DNA of 21,130 nt, taken from positions 1-21,130 of the forward strand of contig DHLZ01000047.1 of NCBI GenBank assembly GCA_002405515.1. The letters run 5' to 3'. The notes below the pieces were generated by a model, which saw only the letters and a program-made list of their open reading frames with translations, had not been told where the DNA came from and did no database searches. Origin of the DNA: Planctomycetaceae bacterium UBA4655. GTDB taxonomy: Bacteria > Planctomycetota > Planctomycetia > Pirellulales > UBA1268. Position numbers and translations under genes: made by a program. Below are positions 14,762-21,130 of this stretch, piece by piece (position 1 is the stretch's first letter; every line of letters starts with the position of its first letter).

Positions 14762-16903
14762 TCACTCGCCGCGGGCGGCGCGGGGCGGCCGCTTCCATTC
14801 GACGGCGTATTTCTTGTCGAGGCTTCCCACCCACTCGCCGAACTGTCGCTGGTACTGCCGCTGCGACACCATGACGAGTCGCGCCTGATCCTCACGGCCG
14901 TCGAGGAACCGCTGCCGCAGTTCGTCGGCCGTCGGCTCGTACGACACGAGCCGCACGCAGTAGCAGACCGTCTCCGGCTCGTTGAACACGACCGCGGTGC
15001 CGCCCGGCTCGAGGGCGAAGACCGCCTTCATGAACGCCTCCCCCGGCAGATCGAGCCCCTTGGGGCTGGAGAGCACGGCCGGTGCGTCGAGCGGAGCGGC
15101 GCCCTGGGTGAGGAACGTGAACGGTCCGACCTGCGTCGCCTTGACGTCGTCGCGACCGGCGACGGCCGCCTCGAGCGTCGCCTTCTCCGACTCGGCCTTT
15201 CGCACGATCTCGGCCGCCTTCTTCCTCGAGAGTTCCCTCGCCTCGACGATTCTCCAGGCCTTTTCGACGTTCGCCTTCGCCTCGTCGAACGCCGGCGTGA
15301 ACTCGGGGCGGTCCTCGATCTTCCACGAGAGGTAGCGATTGCCGTCGACGTCGCGGCTCGTGGCGGGCCGGAGGAGGAGGCTGCTCCTTCCGAACATCAT
15401 CTCGAGCCACGACTGCTGGCGAACGCCGAACCGACTGCCCGGGTCGGGCGTGAACTCGAAGCTGCGGCCGATTCCGGCGATTTCCGCCGCATCGCGGACC
15501 GAAACCATCCCGGTCGTGCCGCTCTCGAGCCCCTGGACCTTCGCGATCGCCTCCGGATCAGGGCGCCGAGGCTCGGCCGCCTTGCCTTCGCCGCGGGCCC
15601 GCCAGACGGCGAGGTCCTCGGCGTAGCCGGTGACGTCCGCCGCGGCCGCCGTGAAGATCGCGTCGATCTTTTTCTCGGCCCGCTCACGAACGAGATCGTC
15701 GCGGATCCGGTCCTTCACCTTCTCGAGCGGTTCGAATTCTTCGGACGAAGGCGTGGATTCCTTCGCCTCGCCACCCGAAGCCCCCTTGTCGGCATCGACC
15801 GTTGATTTCGCGTCGCCCTCGGCGGCGGGCTTGTCCGCGGCTGCCGCAGCAGCCGGCTTCGCGGCATCATCCGTATCCAGACGCTTGACCTCCCGCTCGA
15901 CGCGGTCGCCCTCCTTCGCAGGCCCGTCGGCTTTCACCGACTCGGGCGTGGTGGGCTCGTTCTTCGCTGGATCTTCCTTCTTGGGTTCTTGTTTCTTGGA
16001 ATCTTCTGTCTTGGAATCCTCCTTGGCGGGCTCTTCCTTCTTGGCCGCCCGGAACATCCGCTCCTTGTTCTTCTCGTAGTAGGCGGCGATCGCCTCGTCG
16101 GTCACCTCGGCCTTCACCGACTCCTCGACCTTCTTACGGTTCGCCACGAGGTACTCCACTCCGACACGATGCGGCTCACGGAAGCCGGGCTCGCGGCTCT
16201 CGGGCTCCGGCAGCCGCTCCTTGAAGCGGTCGAAGAACGCCCGCAGCACGGCCTCGGAGGGACCAGGCACCTCGTCGGCGAGCCCCCGCACGTCGATCGG
16301 AACGACCTCGACGACGGCCGACTGTTCGAGCCGACGGAAAGCCTCCCACCGCCAGCCGGGAGGATCACCTGAGAAGGCCGCCTGGCCCATGATGAGCGAG
16401 GCCCATGCGGCCCGATCCGTCCGCAGCGCGGAAAAGAGATCCGCCTGGGACACTCCCATCGGCCCAATCCGAAGCCCAGCGATGATTCCGTTGAGCTGCT
16501 CCGGCCTCACCATGTCGTTCGTCACCTGCGAGAGGTAGTCGTTGACCGCCCGATCACTCACGACCACGCCATTTTCTCGGGCTTCCGCGGCCAGCAGGAG
16601 CGTCCGCACGACCGCCTCCTCGTTCTCGGGGAAGAGCGAGAGCCTCGAGGGATCACGTCCGGCCGTCGCCGCGCTCTGCATGATGAAACGGTTCACCGCC
16701 GCCTGCATCGCGACGGCCCGTTCCAGCTCGCTCTCTCGGAGGCTTCCACCCTTCCACGACACCACGACGGGGTCCCCGTAGGAGGCGTTCGACCCCATCT
16801 GGAGGAAGGGGGGCAGCACGAAGAACGCAAGCATCGCCAGGATGGCGACCGCGACGAGCAGCGAACGCTGGTATTTGCGAAAAACGTCGAAAGAACCGGC
16901 CAT
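14762..16903 (-). CDS. Membrane-anchored PpiD/SurA-like periplasmic folding factor
   Basis: Probably an envelope chaperone or peptidyl-prolyl isomerase-like protein of 713 residues. The order is a short cytoplasmic N-terminus (MAGSFDVFRKYQRS), one transmembrane helix (about 14-35, LLVAVAILAMLAFFVLPPF), a SurA_N-like helical region (LERAVAMQAAVNRFI, RTLLLAAEARENGVVVSDRA split over 60-130), and a C-terminal half with AYYEKNKERMF and PLEKVKDRIRDDLVRERAEKK split by an insert. The N-terminal layout and anchor match PpiD. I cannot find a clear parvulin catalytic core, so isomerase activity is not assured. Residues about 285-390 are a Lys/Glu/Asp/Ala-rich low-complexity insert. The ATG at 16903 has GAGAGG just upstream. 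It shares a divergent promoter region with topA. Confidence 0.75.
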   Translation of the reverse strand: MAGSFDVFRKYQRSLLVAVAILAMLAFFVLPPFLQMGSNASYGDPVVVSWKGGSLRESELERAVAMQAAVNRFIMQSAATAGRDPSRLSLFPENEEAVVRTLLLAAEARENGVVVSDRAVNDYLSQVTNDMVRPEQLNGIIAGLRIGPMGVSQADLFSALRTDRAAWASLIMGQAAFSGDPPGWRWEAFRRLEQSAVVEVVPIDVRGLADEVPGPSEAVLRAFFDRFKERLPEPESREPGFREPHRVGVEYLVANRKKVEESVKAEVTDEAIAAYYEKNKERMFRAAKKEEPAKEDSKTEDSKKQEPKKEDPAKNEPTTPESVKADGPAKEGDRVEREVKRLDTDDAAKPAAAAAADKPAAEGDAKSTVDADKGASGGEAKESTPSSEEFEPLEKVKDRIRDDLVRERAEKKIDAIFTAAAADVTGYAEDLAVWRARGEGKAAEPRRPDPEAIAKVQGLESGTTGMVSVRDAAEIAGIGRSFEFTPDPGSRFGVRQQSWLEMMFGRSSLLLRPATSRDVDGNRYLSWKIEDRPEFTPAFDEAKANVEKAWRIVEARELSRKKAAEIVRKAESEKATLEAAVAGRDDVKATQVGPFTFLTQGAAPLDAPAVLSSPKGLDLPGEAFMKAVFALEPGGTAVVFNEPETVCYCVRLVSYEPTADELRQRFLDGREDQARLVMVSQRQYQRQFGEWVGSLDKKYAVEWKRPPRAARGE
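15733..16050 (-). repeat. Low-complexity Lys/Glu/Ala-rich coding segment
   Basis: About 105 codons inside the PpiD-like gene encode a charged, disordered segment with degenerate repeats such as KKEEPAKEDSK, TEDSKKQEPKKEDPAK and later AAKPAAAAAADKPAAEGDAK. At the DNA level, near-copies of CTTGGAATCYTC at about 15996 and 16011 show its repeat origin, and local GC is lower than in the rest of the gene. It separates two blocks that are adjacent in most PpiD/SurA-like proteins. Confidence 0.6.
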
Positions 16904-16940
16904 GCCTCTCTCCCATCCCCTGCGGCCGAACCGCCGAGAC

Positions 16941-16968
16941 TTGACAAGGAAAACCCGGGCAGGATAAC
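16941..16968 (+). promoter_or_regulatory. Candidate sigma-70 promoter of topA
   Basis: A perfect -35 TTGACA (16941-16946), a 16-base spacer and a -10 GATAAC (16963-16968; four of six matches). It points to topA and predicts a leader of about 90 bases before ATG 17068. Confidence 0.5.
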
Positions 16969-16982
16969 GCTTTAGAGCTTTT

Positions 16983-17009
16983 GCCCGCGACCATCGGGGT
17001 TTCGCGGGC
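16983..17009. promoter_or_regulatory. Inverted repeat between the divergent topA and ppiD-like promoters
   Basis: GCCCGCGA (16983-16990) and TCGCGGGC (17002-17009) are perfect eight-base inverted repeats 11 bases apart. They lie just past the topA -10 and at the expected start point of the opposite promoter, so they could be an operator or a 5' leader hairpin of topA mRNA. Confidence 0.4.
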
Positions 17010-17012
17010 CTG

Positions 17013-17040
17013 ATTGTAGCGCGACCTCGATTTGCTGCAA
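17013..17040 (-). promoter_or_regulatory. Candidate promoter of the PpiD-like gene
   Basis: Read on the minus strand: TTGCAG (17040-17035), a 16-base spacer, then TACAAT (17018-17013), which matches the -10 consensus at five of six positions. The -35 is weak. The predicted leader is about 100 bases. Confidence 0.4.
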
Positions 17041-17067
17041 TCCCATCGGACACCCGCGGATCGAACC

Positions 17068-19806
17068 ATGGCGAAGAAACCCGCAAAAAAGGCTGCGAAG
17101 GCCAAGACCTCCTCACCGAAGAGGAAGTCCTCGGCCGAAGCGAAGGCGGAGACAGCGGGAAAATCTGCGACGAAATCGAAGGCGCAGGACGGGAAGCCGC
17201 TCGTGATCGTCGAGTCGCCGGCGAAGGCCCGGACGATCCGGGGATTCCTCGGCAGCGGCTACAACGTGGAGGCGAGCGTCGGCCACATCCGCGACCTGCC
17301 GCACAAGGCCGACGAAATACCGAAAGACCTGAAGAAGGAGCCATGGGCCAAGCTCGGCGTGAACGTCGAGAACGACTTCGAGCCGCTCTACGTCGTCTCG
17401 CCCGATAAGAAGAAACAGGTGGCGAAGCTCAAGGACCTGCTTGCCGGGGCGAGCGCCCTCTACCTCGCGACGGACGAGGACCGGGAAGGAGAGGCGATCA
17501 GCTGGCACCTGACGGAGGTGCTCAAGCCGCGGGTCGCCGTCCACCGGCTCGTCTTCCACGAGATCACCAAGCAGGCGATCCAAGCCTCGCTCGACAACCC
17601 GCGGTCGATCGACACCGCCCTCGTCGAGGCCCAGGAGACCCGGCGGATCGTCGACCGGCTCTACGGCTACGAGGTTTCTCCGCTTCTTTGGAAGAAGGTC
17701 GGCCCCAAACTCTCGGCCGGCCGCGTGCAGAGCGTGGCCGTCCGGCTTCTCGTCGACCGGGAACGGCAGCGGATGGCGTTCCGCAGCGGCACATGGTGGG
17801 ACCTCACCGGCACGTTCGCGGCTGAGACCGGAAGCTTTGAGGCGAAGCTCACGGCCATCGGTGGTCGCCCGATCGCCAAGGGATCGAATTTCGACGCGGC
17901 CACGGGCCGGCTCAAGGCCGACGAGAAGGTGATCCTGCTCGGTGAGCAGGACGCCAAGCAGCTCACCGAACGGCTCGCGGGGGCCGTCTTCACGGTCGCC
18001 TCGCGGGAGGACCGCCCCTTCACGCAGCGGCCGAGCCCGCCGTTCACGACGAGTTCGCTCCAGCAGGAAGCCAACCGCAAATACGGCTTCACGGCCCGCC
18101 GCACGATGCAGATCGCGCAAAGTCTCTACGAGAACGGCCATATCACCTACATGCGAACCGACTCGACGAACCTCGCGAACGAGGCGATCGCCGCCGTCCG
18201 CAGGACGGTCGAGCGAATGTATGGCGGGGATTATCTGCCGACGCAGCCGAGGATCTACCAGACGAAGGTCGCCAACGCCCAGGAGGCCCACGAGGCGATT
18301 CGACCGGCCGGCTTCGACATGCCGACGCCGGAGTCGCTTCGAAACGCCCTCGATTTCGACGCCCTGCGGCTCTACGAACTGATCTGGAAGCGGACGATCG
18401 CCTGCCAGATGGCCGACGCTCGCGGCCAGCAGACGACGATGCTCCTGGAGAGCGGCGGCGACACGGGAGAGGTTGCGACTTTCTCGGCGAGCGGCAAGAC
18501 GATTGAGTTCCCGGGATTCCTTCGGGCCTACGTCGAGGGATCCGACGACCCGCAGGCGGAGCTCGCCGACAAGGAGACGATCCTTCCTCCGGCGGCGGTC
18601 GGCCGCAGGGTGGACTGCAGGCGGCTCGAGGCTGCCTCGCACGCCACGCAGCCCCCGGCTCGCTACACGGAAGCCACCCTCACGAAGGCCCTCGAGGAAA
18701 AGGGAATCGGCCGGCCGAGCACCTACGCCGCGACGATCGACACGATCCAGCGGCGGGAATACTGCCGCAAACGTGGCAACGCCCTCGTGCCCACCTGGGT
18801 CGCCTTCGCGGTGACGACGCTCCTCGAGGAGAACCTCGGGGGCCTCATCGACTACCAGTTCACGGCCCAGATGGAGGAGGATCTCGACGCGATCAGCCGC
18901 GGCGAGGGCGTGAAAACCGACTACCTGCGGAAGTTTTATTTCGGGAACGGGCGACCGGGCCTGAAAGACCAGCTCGCCGAGTCTGCCGACCAGATCGACG
19001 CCCGCACCGCCAGCAGCATCCCGATCCCGTCCGCCACGCCCGGCAGGCCAGGCATCACCGTGCGGGTGGGCAAGTTCGGCCCTTTCATCGAGCAGGATGG
19101 CAAGCGGGCCTCGCTGCCGCCGGAAGACAAGCTCGCCCCCGATGAACTCAGCTACGAGAAGTGCGAGTCGTTGCTCGCGGACGCCAGCCGGGCCGAGGAG
19201 CCGCTCGGCACCGACCCTGCCACCGGCAAGCCGGTTTTCAAGAAGAACGGACGCTTCGGTCCCTACGTGCAGCTTGGCATGCCCGAAGAGGGAGCGAAGC
19301 CGAAGTGCGCCTCGCTCCTGAAGAACATGACGCTCGACTCGATCGATCTCGACACCGCCCTCGGGCTTCTGTCGCTGCCCCGTGTCGTCGGCACGCATCC
19401 CGACAACGGCGAGGAGGTGAAGGCCCACAACGGCAAGTTCGGCCCCTACGTCACCTGCGGCGGCGAGTCGCGGTCGCTGCCGGCCGGCCTCTCGCCCCTC
19501 GCGATCACGCTCGAGGAGGCCTTGACGCTCCTCGCCCAGCCGAAGCTCCGCGGCAAGCGGTCGTTCTCCGCCACGCCGCTGAAGTCGCTCGGCACCTCGC
19601 CGGTGACGGGCAAGCCGGTCGATCTGCGGAGCGGTCGCTACGGTCCCTACGTGGCCGACGGCCAGACCAACGCCTCGCTCCCGAAGGACGCCGATCCCGA
19701 ATCGATCACGCTGGAAGCGGCCCTCGCCCTGCTCGCAGCGCGGGCCGCCGCCGGCCCGCCCAAAAAGGGCCGCCGGGGGGCGAAGGCCGGCAAACGCGGT
19801 GAGTAA
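17068..19806 (+). CDS. topA: DNA topoisomerase I TopA
   Basis: A type IA topoisomerase that relaxes negative supercoils, 912 residues. The first 43 residues are a Lys/Ala-rich tail (MAKKPAKKAAKAK). The TOPRIM domain follows, with Glu49 in VIVESPAKA and the acidic triad in TDEDREGEA (Asp136, Asp138, Glu140). The strand-passage domain contains the active-site Tyr361 in HITYMRTDST. LSAGRVQSVAVRL and EEKGIGRPSTYA are further family landmarks. The C-terminus has no Cys4 zinc fingers. It has four repeats centred on GKFGPF (668), GRFGPY (728), GKFGPY (789) and GRYGPY (856), about 61-67 residues apart, of the TopA C-terminal repeat type. A second Lys/Arg-rich tail ends the protein. The ATG at 17068 is the first before the basic tail. 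Its promoter is at 16941-16968. Confidence 0.97.
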   Translation: MAKKPAKKAAKAKTSSPKRKSSAEAKAETAGKSATKSKAQDGKPLVIVESPAKARTIRGFLGSGYNVEASVGHIRDLPHKADEIPKDLKKEPWAKLGVNVENDFEPLYVVSPDKKKQVAKLKDLLAGASALYLATDEDREGEAISWHLTEVLKPRVAVHRLVFHEITKQAIQASLDNPRSIDTALVEAQETRRIVDRLYGYEVSPLLWKKVGPKLSAGRVQSVAVRLLVDRERQRMAFRSGTWWDLTGTFAAETGSFEAKLTAIGGRPIAKGSNFDAATGRLKADEKVILLGEQDAKQLTERLAGAVFTVASREDRPFTQRPSPPFTTSSLQQEANRKYGFTARRTMQIAQSLYENGHITYMRTDSTNLANEAIAAVRRTVERMYGGDYLPTQPRIYQTKVANAQEAHEAIRPAGFDMPTPESLRNALDFDALRLYELIWKRTIACQMADARGQQTTMLLESGGDTGEVATFSASGKTIEFPGFLRAYVEGSDDPQAELADKETILPPAAVGRRVDCRRLEAASHATQPPARYTEATLTKALEEKGIGRPSTYAATIDTIQRREYCRKRGNALVPTWVAFAVTTLLEENLGGLIDYQFTAQMEEDLDAISRGEGVKTDYLRKFYFGNGRPGLKDQLAESADQIDARTASSIPIPSATPGRPGITVRVGKFGPFIEQDGKRASLPPEDKLAPDELSYEKCESLLADASRAEEPLGTDPATGKPVFKKNGRFGPYVQLGMPEEGAKPKCASLLKNMTLDSIDLDTALGLLSLPRVVGTHPDNGEEVKAHNGKFGPYVTCGGESRSLPAGLSPLAITLEEALTLLAQPKLRGKRSFSATPLKSLGTSPVTGKPVDLRSGRYGPYVADGQTNASLPKDADPESITLEAALALLAARAAAGPPKKGRRGAKAGKRGE

Positions 19807-19861
19807 GCCGTCCTTTGGCCGAGCCGCTCGTGCAGACGACCGCGACATCCGCTAGGCTCAA

Positions 19862-19879
19862 TGTGTATTTATGTACACA
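19862..19879. promoter_or_regulatory. Operator-like palindrome upstream of the integrase gene
   Basis: TGTGTA-TTTATG-TACACA is a perfect 6+6 inverted repeat in an AT-rich patch. It is directly upstream of the Shine-Dalgarno GAGGAG (19881-19886) and the GTG at 19894. Its position suits repression of the integrase. The sequence does not match the LexA boxes I know, so the regulator is unknown. Confidence 0.45.
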
Positions 19880-19893
19880 CGAGGAGCGTCGCA

Positions 19894-21012
19894 GTGAGGC
19901 CATGCCAGCATTCGAATCAATCCATCGACCGCCCCTTCACAGCCGCCGAAAGCCTGTCGCATAGAGATCCTGGCGGTCGTGGCCCCCGCGGCCCGAAACT
20001 CCTCGACCGCGTGCGGATGGCCGCCCGGGCGGTGCATCTCGCCCGGAGCACCGAACGAGCGTACGTTTCGTGGATTCGTCAATACATCCTGTTTCACGGC
20101 AAGCGTCATCCTTCCACCCTACGCGAGCCTGCCGTCAACGACTTTCTGACGAGCTTGGCGGTCGAACGACACGTCGCCGCATCGACGCAAAACCAGGCGC
20201 TCGCGGCGCTCTTGTTCCTCTACGATTCGGTGCTCCATGAGCCGCTGGAGAGGCTCGAGGAGGTCGTTCGGGCTCGCAGGCCAAAAAGGTTGCCGTCAGT
20301 CCTCACGCAAGAGGAAGTCGCCGTTTTGCTGGATGCGCTCGATGGCGATGCTTCGACCGTTGCGACTCTTCTTTACGGCGCGGGCCTTCGGCTCGCGGAG
20401 GCGCTCCACCTGAGAGTCAAGAACCTCGACATCGCTCGCCGACAGATCGTGATTCGGGAAGCGAAGGGCAACAAGGACCGCATCGGCGTGCTGCCGAAGT
20501 GTCTCGAGACGGTGCTGTCCGACTCGCTCGAACGCTGGCGGGCAGAACATGCAGCGGCCGTGTCTCGCGGGGCTGGTCGCGTACGGCTTCCGACGGCGCT
20601 CGCCCGGAAGTATCCGTCTCTCGAGACGGAATGGTCCTGGCAATGGGTGTTCCCGGCGGCCAAGGACTACTTCGACCGAACGGACGGCCGTCACTACCGC
20701 CACCACGTCCACGAGAGCACGATACAAAGGGCTGTTCGCGAAGCCGTCCGACGGTCGAAGATTCCCAAGCGGGCCACCTGCCACACGCTTCGCCACTCGT
20801 TCGCGACCCACCTCCTCGAGGCCGGCTATGACATCCGCACCGTCCAGGAACTGCTTGGCCACAACGACGTCCGCACGACGATGATCTACGCCCATGTACT
20901 CAACCGTGGCGGCCCGCTGATTCAAAGCCCGGCCGACCGACTTTGCGGCCCGCGGCTAACACGAACGAATGCCGCAGAAACCCCGCCAGCCACATTCCGG
21001 CGAATCACCTAA
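19894..21012 (+). CDS. intI: Integron-type tyrosine recombinase (IntI-like integrase)
   Basis: A site-specific tyrosine recombinase of 372 residues. Catalytic residues (counted from the GTG) are Arg166 in GAGLRLAEAL, Lys191 or Lys194 in AKGNKDR, His297 and Arg300 in HTLRHSFATHLL, His323 in LLGHND and the nucleophile Tyr332 in TTMIYAHV. Between boxes I and II it has the insert typical of integron integrases, seen as LARKYPSLETEWSWQWVFPA (236-255), which XerC/D and phage integrases lack. The N-terminal SAM-like DNA-binding domain is present (YVSWIRQYILFHGKRHP). The GTG at 19894 is chosen because GAGGAG lies seven bases before it; ATG 19861 in the same frame has no ribosome site. The first 35 residues look unconserved. 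It follows topA in the same direction but starts a compositionally different region. A phylogeny would separate true IntI from planctomycete IntI-like enzymes. Confidence 0.88.
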   Translation: MRPCQHSNQSIDRPFTAAESLSHRDPGGRGPRGPKLLDRVRMAARAVHLARSTERAYVSWIRQYILFHGKRHPSTLREPAVNDFLTSLAVERHVAASTQNQALAALLFLYDSVLHEPLERLEEVVRARRPKRLPSVLTQEEVAVLLDALDGDASTVATLLYGAGLRLAEALHLRVKNLDIARRQIVIREAKGNKDRIGVLPKCLETVLSDSLERWRAEHAAAVSRGAGRVRLPTALARKYPSLETEWSWQWVFPAAKDYFDRTDGRHYRHHVHESTIQRAVREAVRRSKIPKRATCHTLRHSFATHLLEAGYDIRTVQELLGHNDVRTTMIYAHVLNRGGPLIQSPADRLCGPRLTRTNAAETPPATFRRIT

Positions 21013-21130
21013 TACCTTGGCTGGAATTGACTTACGCCCAAAGTGGGGCCTACTCTCATGAGTGCTATCACGCTTTTACGCGGGCTTATCAAGAACCAGA
21101 GAAATACAAGTTCCGAGCGATGCGTGACGC
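21013..21130 (+). other. Less GC-rich DNA after the integrase, possible start of a cassette or gene
   Basis: The last 118 bases are visibly less GC-rich than the rest. Two plus-strand frames stay open to the window end. One starts at ATG 21058 (MSAITLLRGLIKNQRNTSS) without a ribosome site. The other, with a possible TTG at 21027, reads LTYAQSGAYSHECYHAFTR and continues with a protein-like composition. I recognise neither. No GTTRRRY or RYYYAAC integron core site is present in this stretch. Confidence 0.3.

Noticed and set aside
17113..19848. 911-codon open frame on the minus strand opposite topA
   Set aside because: It is the antisense shadow of topA, a usual effect of high third-position GC. 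It has no domain motif and its composition is Arg/Gly/Leu-rich.
19862..19879. LexA box in front of intI
   Set aside because: TGTGTA-N6-TACACA does not match the proteobacterial CTGT-N8-ACAG or Gram-positive GAAC-N4-GTTC sites, so it is called only an operator-like palindrome.
20954..20960. attI or attC core site (GGCTAAC, complement GTTAGCC)
   Set aside because: It deviates from GTTRRRY at one base, lies inside the integrase coding end and has no partner site to form a folded attC.

Overview
The window is GC-rich and gene-dense, and looks like chromosomal DNA from a planctomycete, probably of the Pirellulales type (inference). The clues are two consecutive futalosine-pathway menaquinone genes, a small CxxC/CxxC zinc-ribbon protein, a long ABC-2-type permease operon, a TopA with no zinc fingers but four C-terminal FGPY repeats, and an integron-type integrase of the kind known from planctomycetes. 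Several genes lack a clear Shine-Dalgarno sequence.

Layout. Bases 1-342 hold the 3' end of aroA, broken by an in-frame TAA. Facing it is a 78-residue zinc-ribbon gene (378-614, minus). A three-gene plus-strand operon (1042-4546) encodes a membrane-anchored protein of unknown function, an ABC ATPase and a 12-helix permease, each overlapping the next. A second plus-strand cluster (4620-7950) is mqnA, mqnC and an amidohydrolase, probably the aminodeoxyfutalosine deaminase; together they cover three steps of menaquinone synthesis by way of futalosine. Next come hisE-hisG (minus) facing away from miaA (plus), a 438-base intergenic stretch with several palindromes, and a class I glutamine-amidotransferase-like gene whose catalytic Cys is replaced by Gly. 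That gene runs 17 bases into a convergent methyltransferase gene. glgB (12488-14722) converges on a PpiD/SurA-like membrane-anchored chaperone gene (14762-16903, minus) across a perfect 18-base palindrome. The chaperone gene and topA (17068-19806) diverge from a shared promoter region with good sigma-70-like boxes on both strands.

The right end is the accessory part. An integron-integrase-like tyrosine recombinase (19894-21012) carries the IntI-specific insert between its catalytic boxes. It is preceded by an 18-base operator-like palindrome and followed by 118 bases of less GC-rich DNA at the window edge. Planctomycete integrases of this kind are known to lie in the inverted orientation, so any attI site and cassette array would be expected just beyond base 21130.

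Most of the window is housekeeping (aromatic amino acids, histidine, menaquinone, tRNA modification, glycogen, topology, envelope protein folding). The features most worth a second look are the integrase end, the Cys-less amidotransferase, the broken aroA, the 21-base tandem repeat between mqnX and hisG, and the palindromes beside several start sites.
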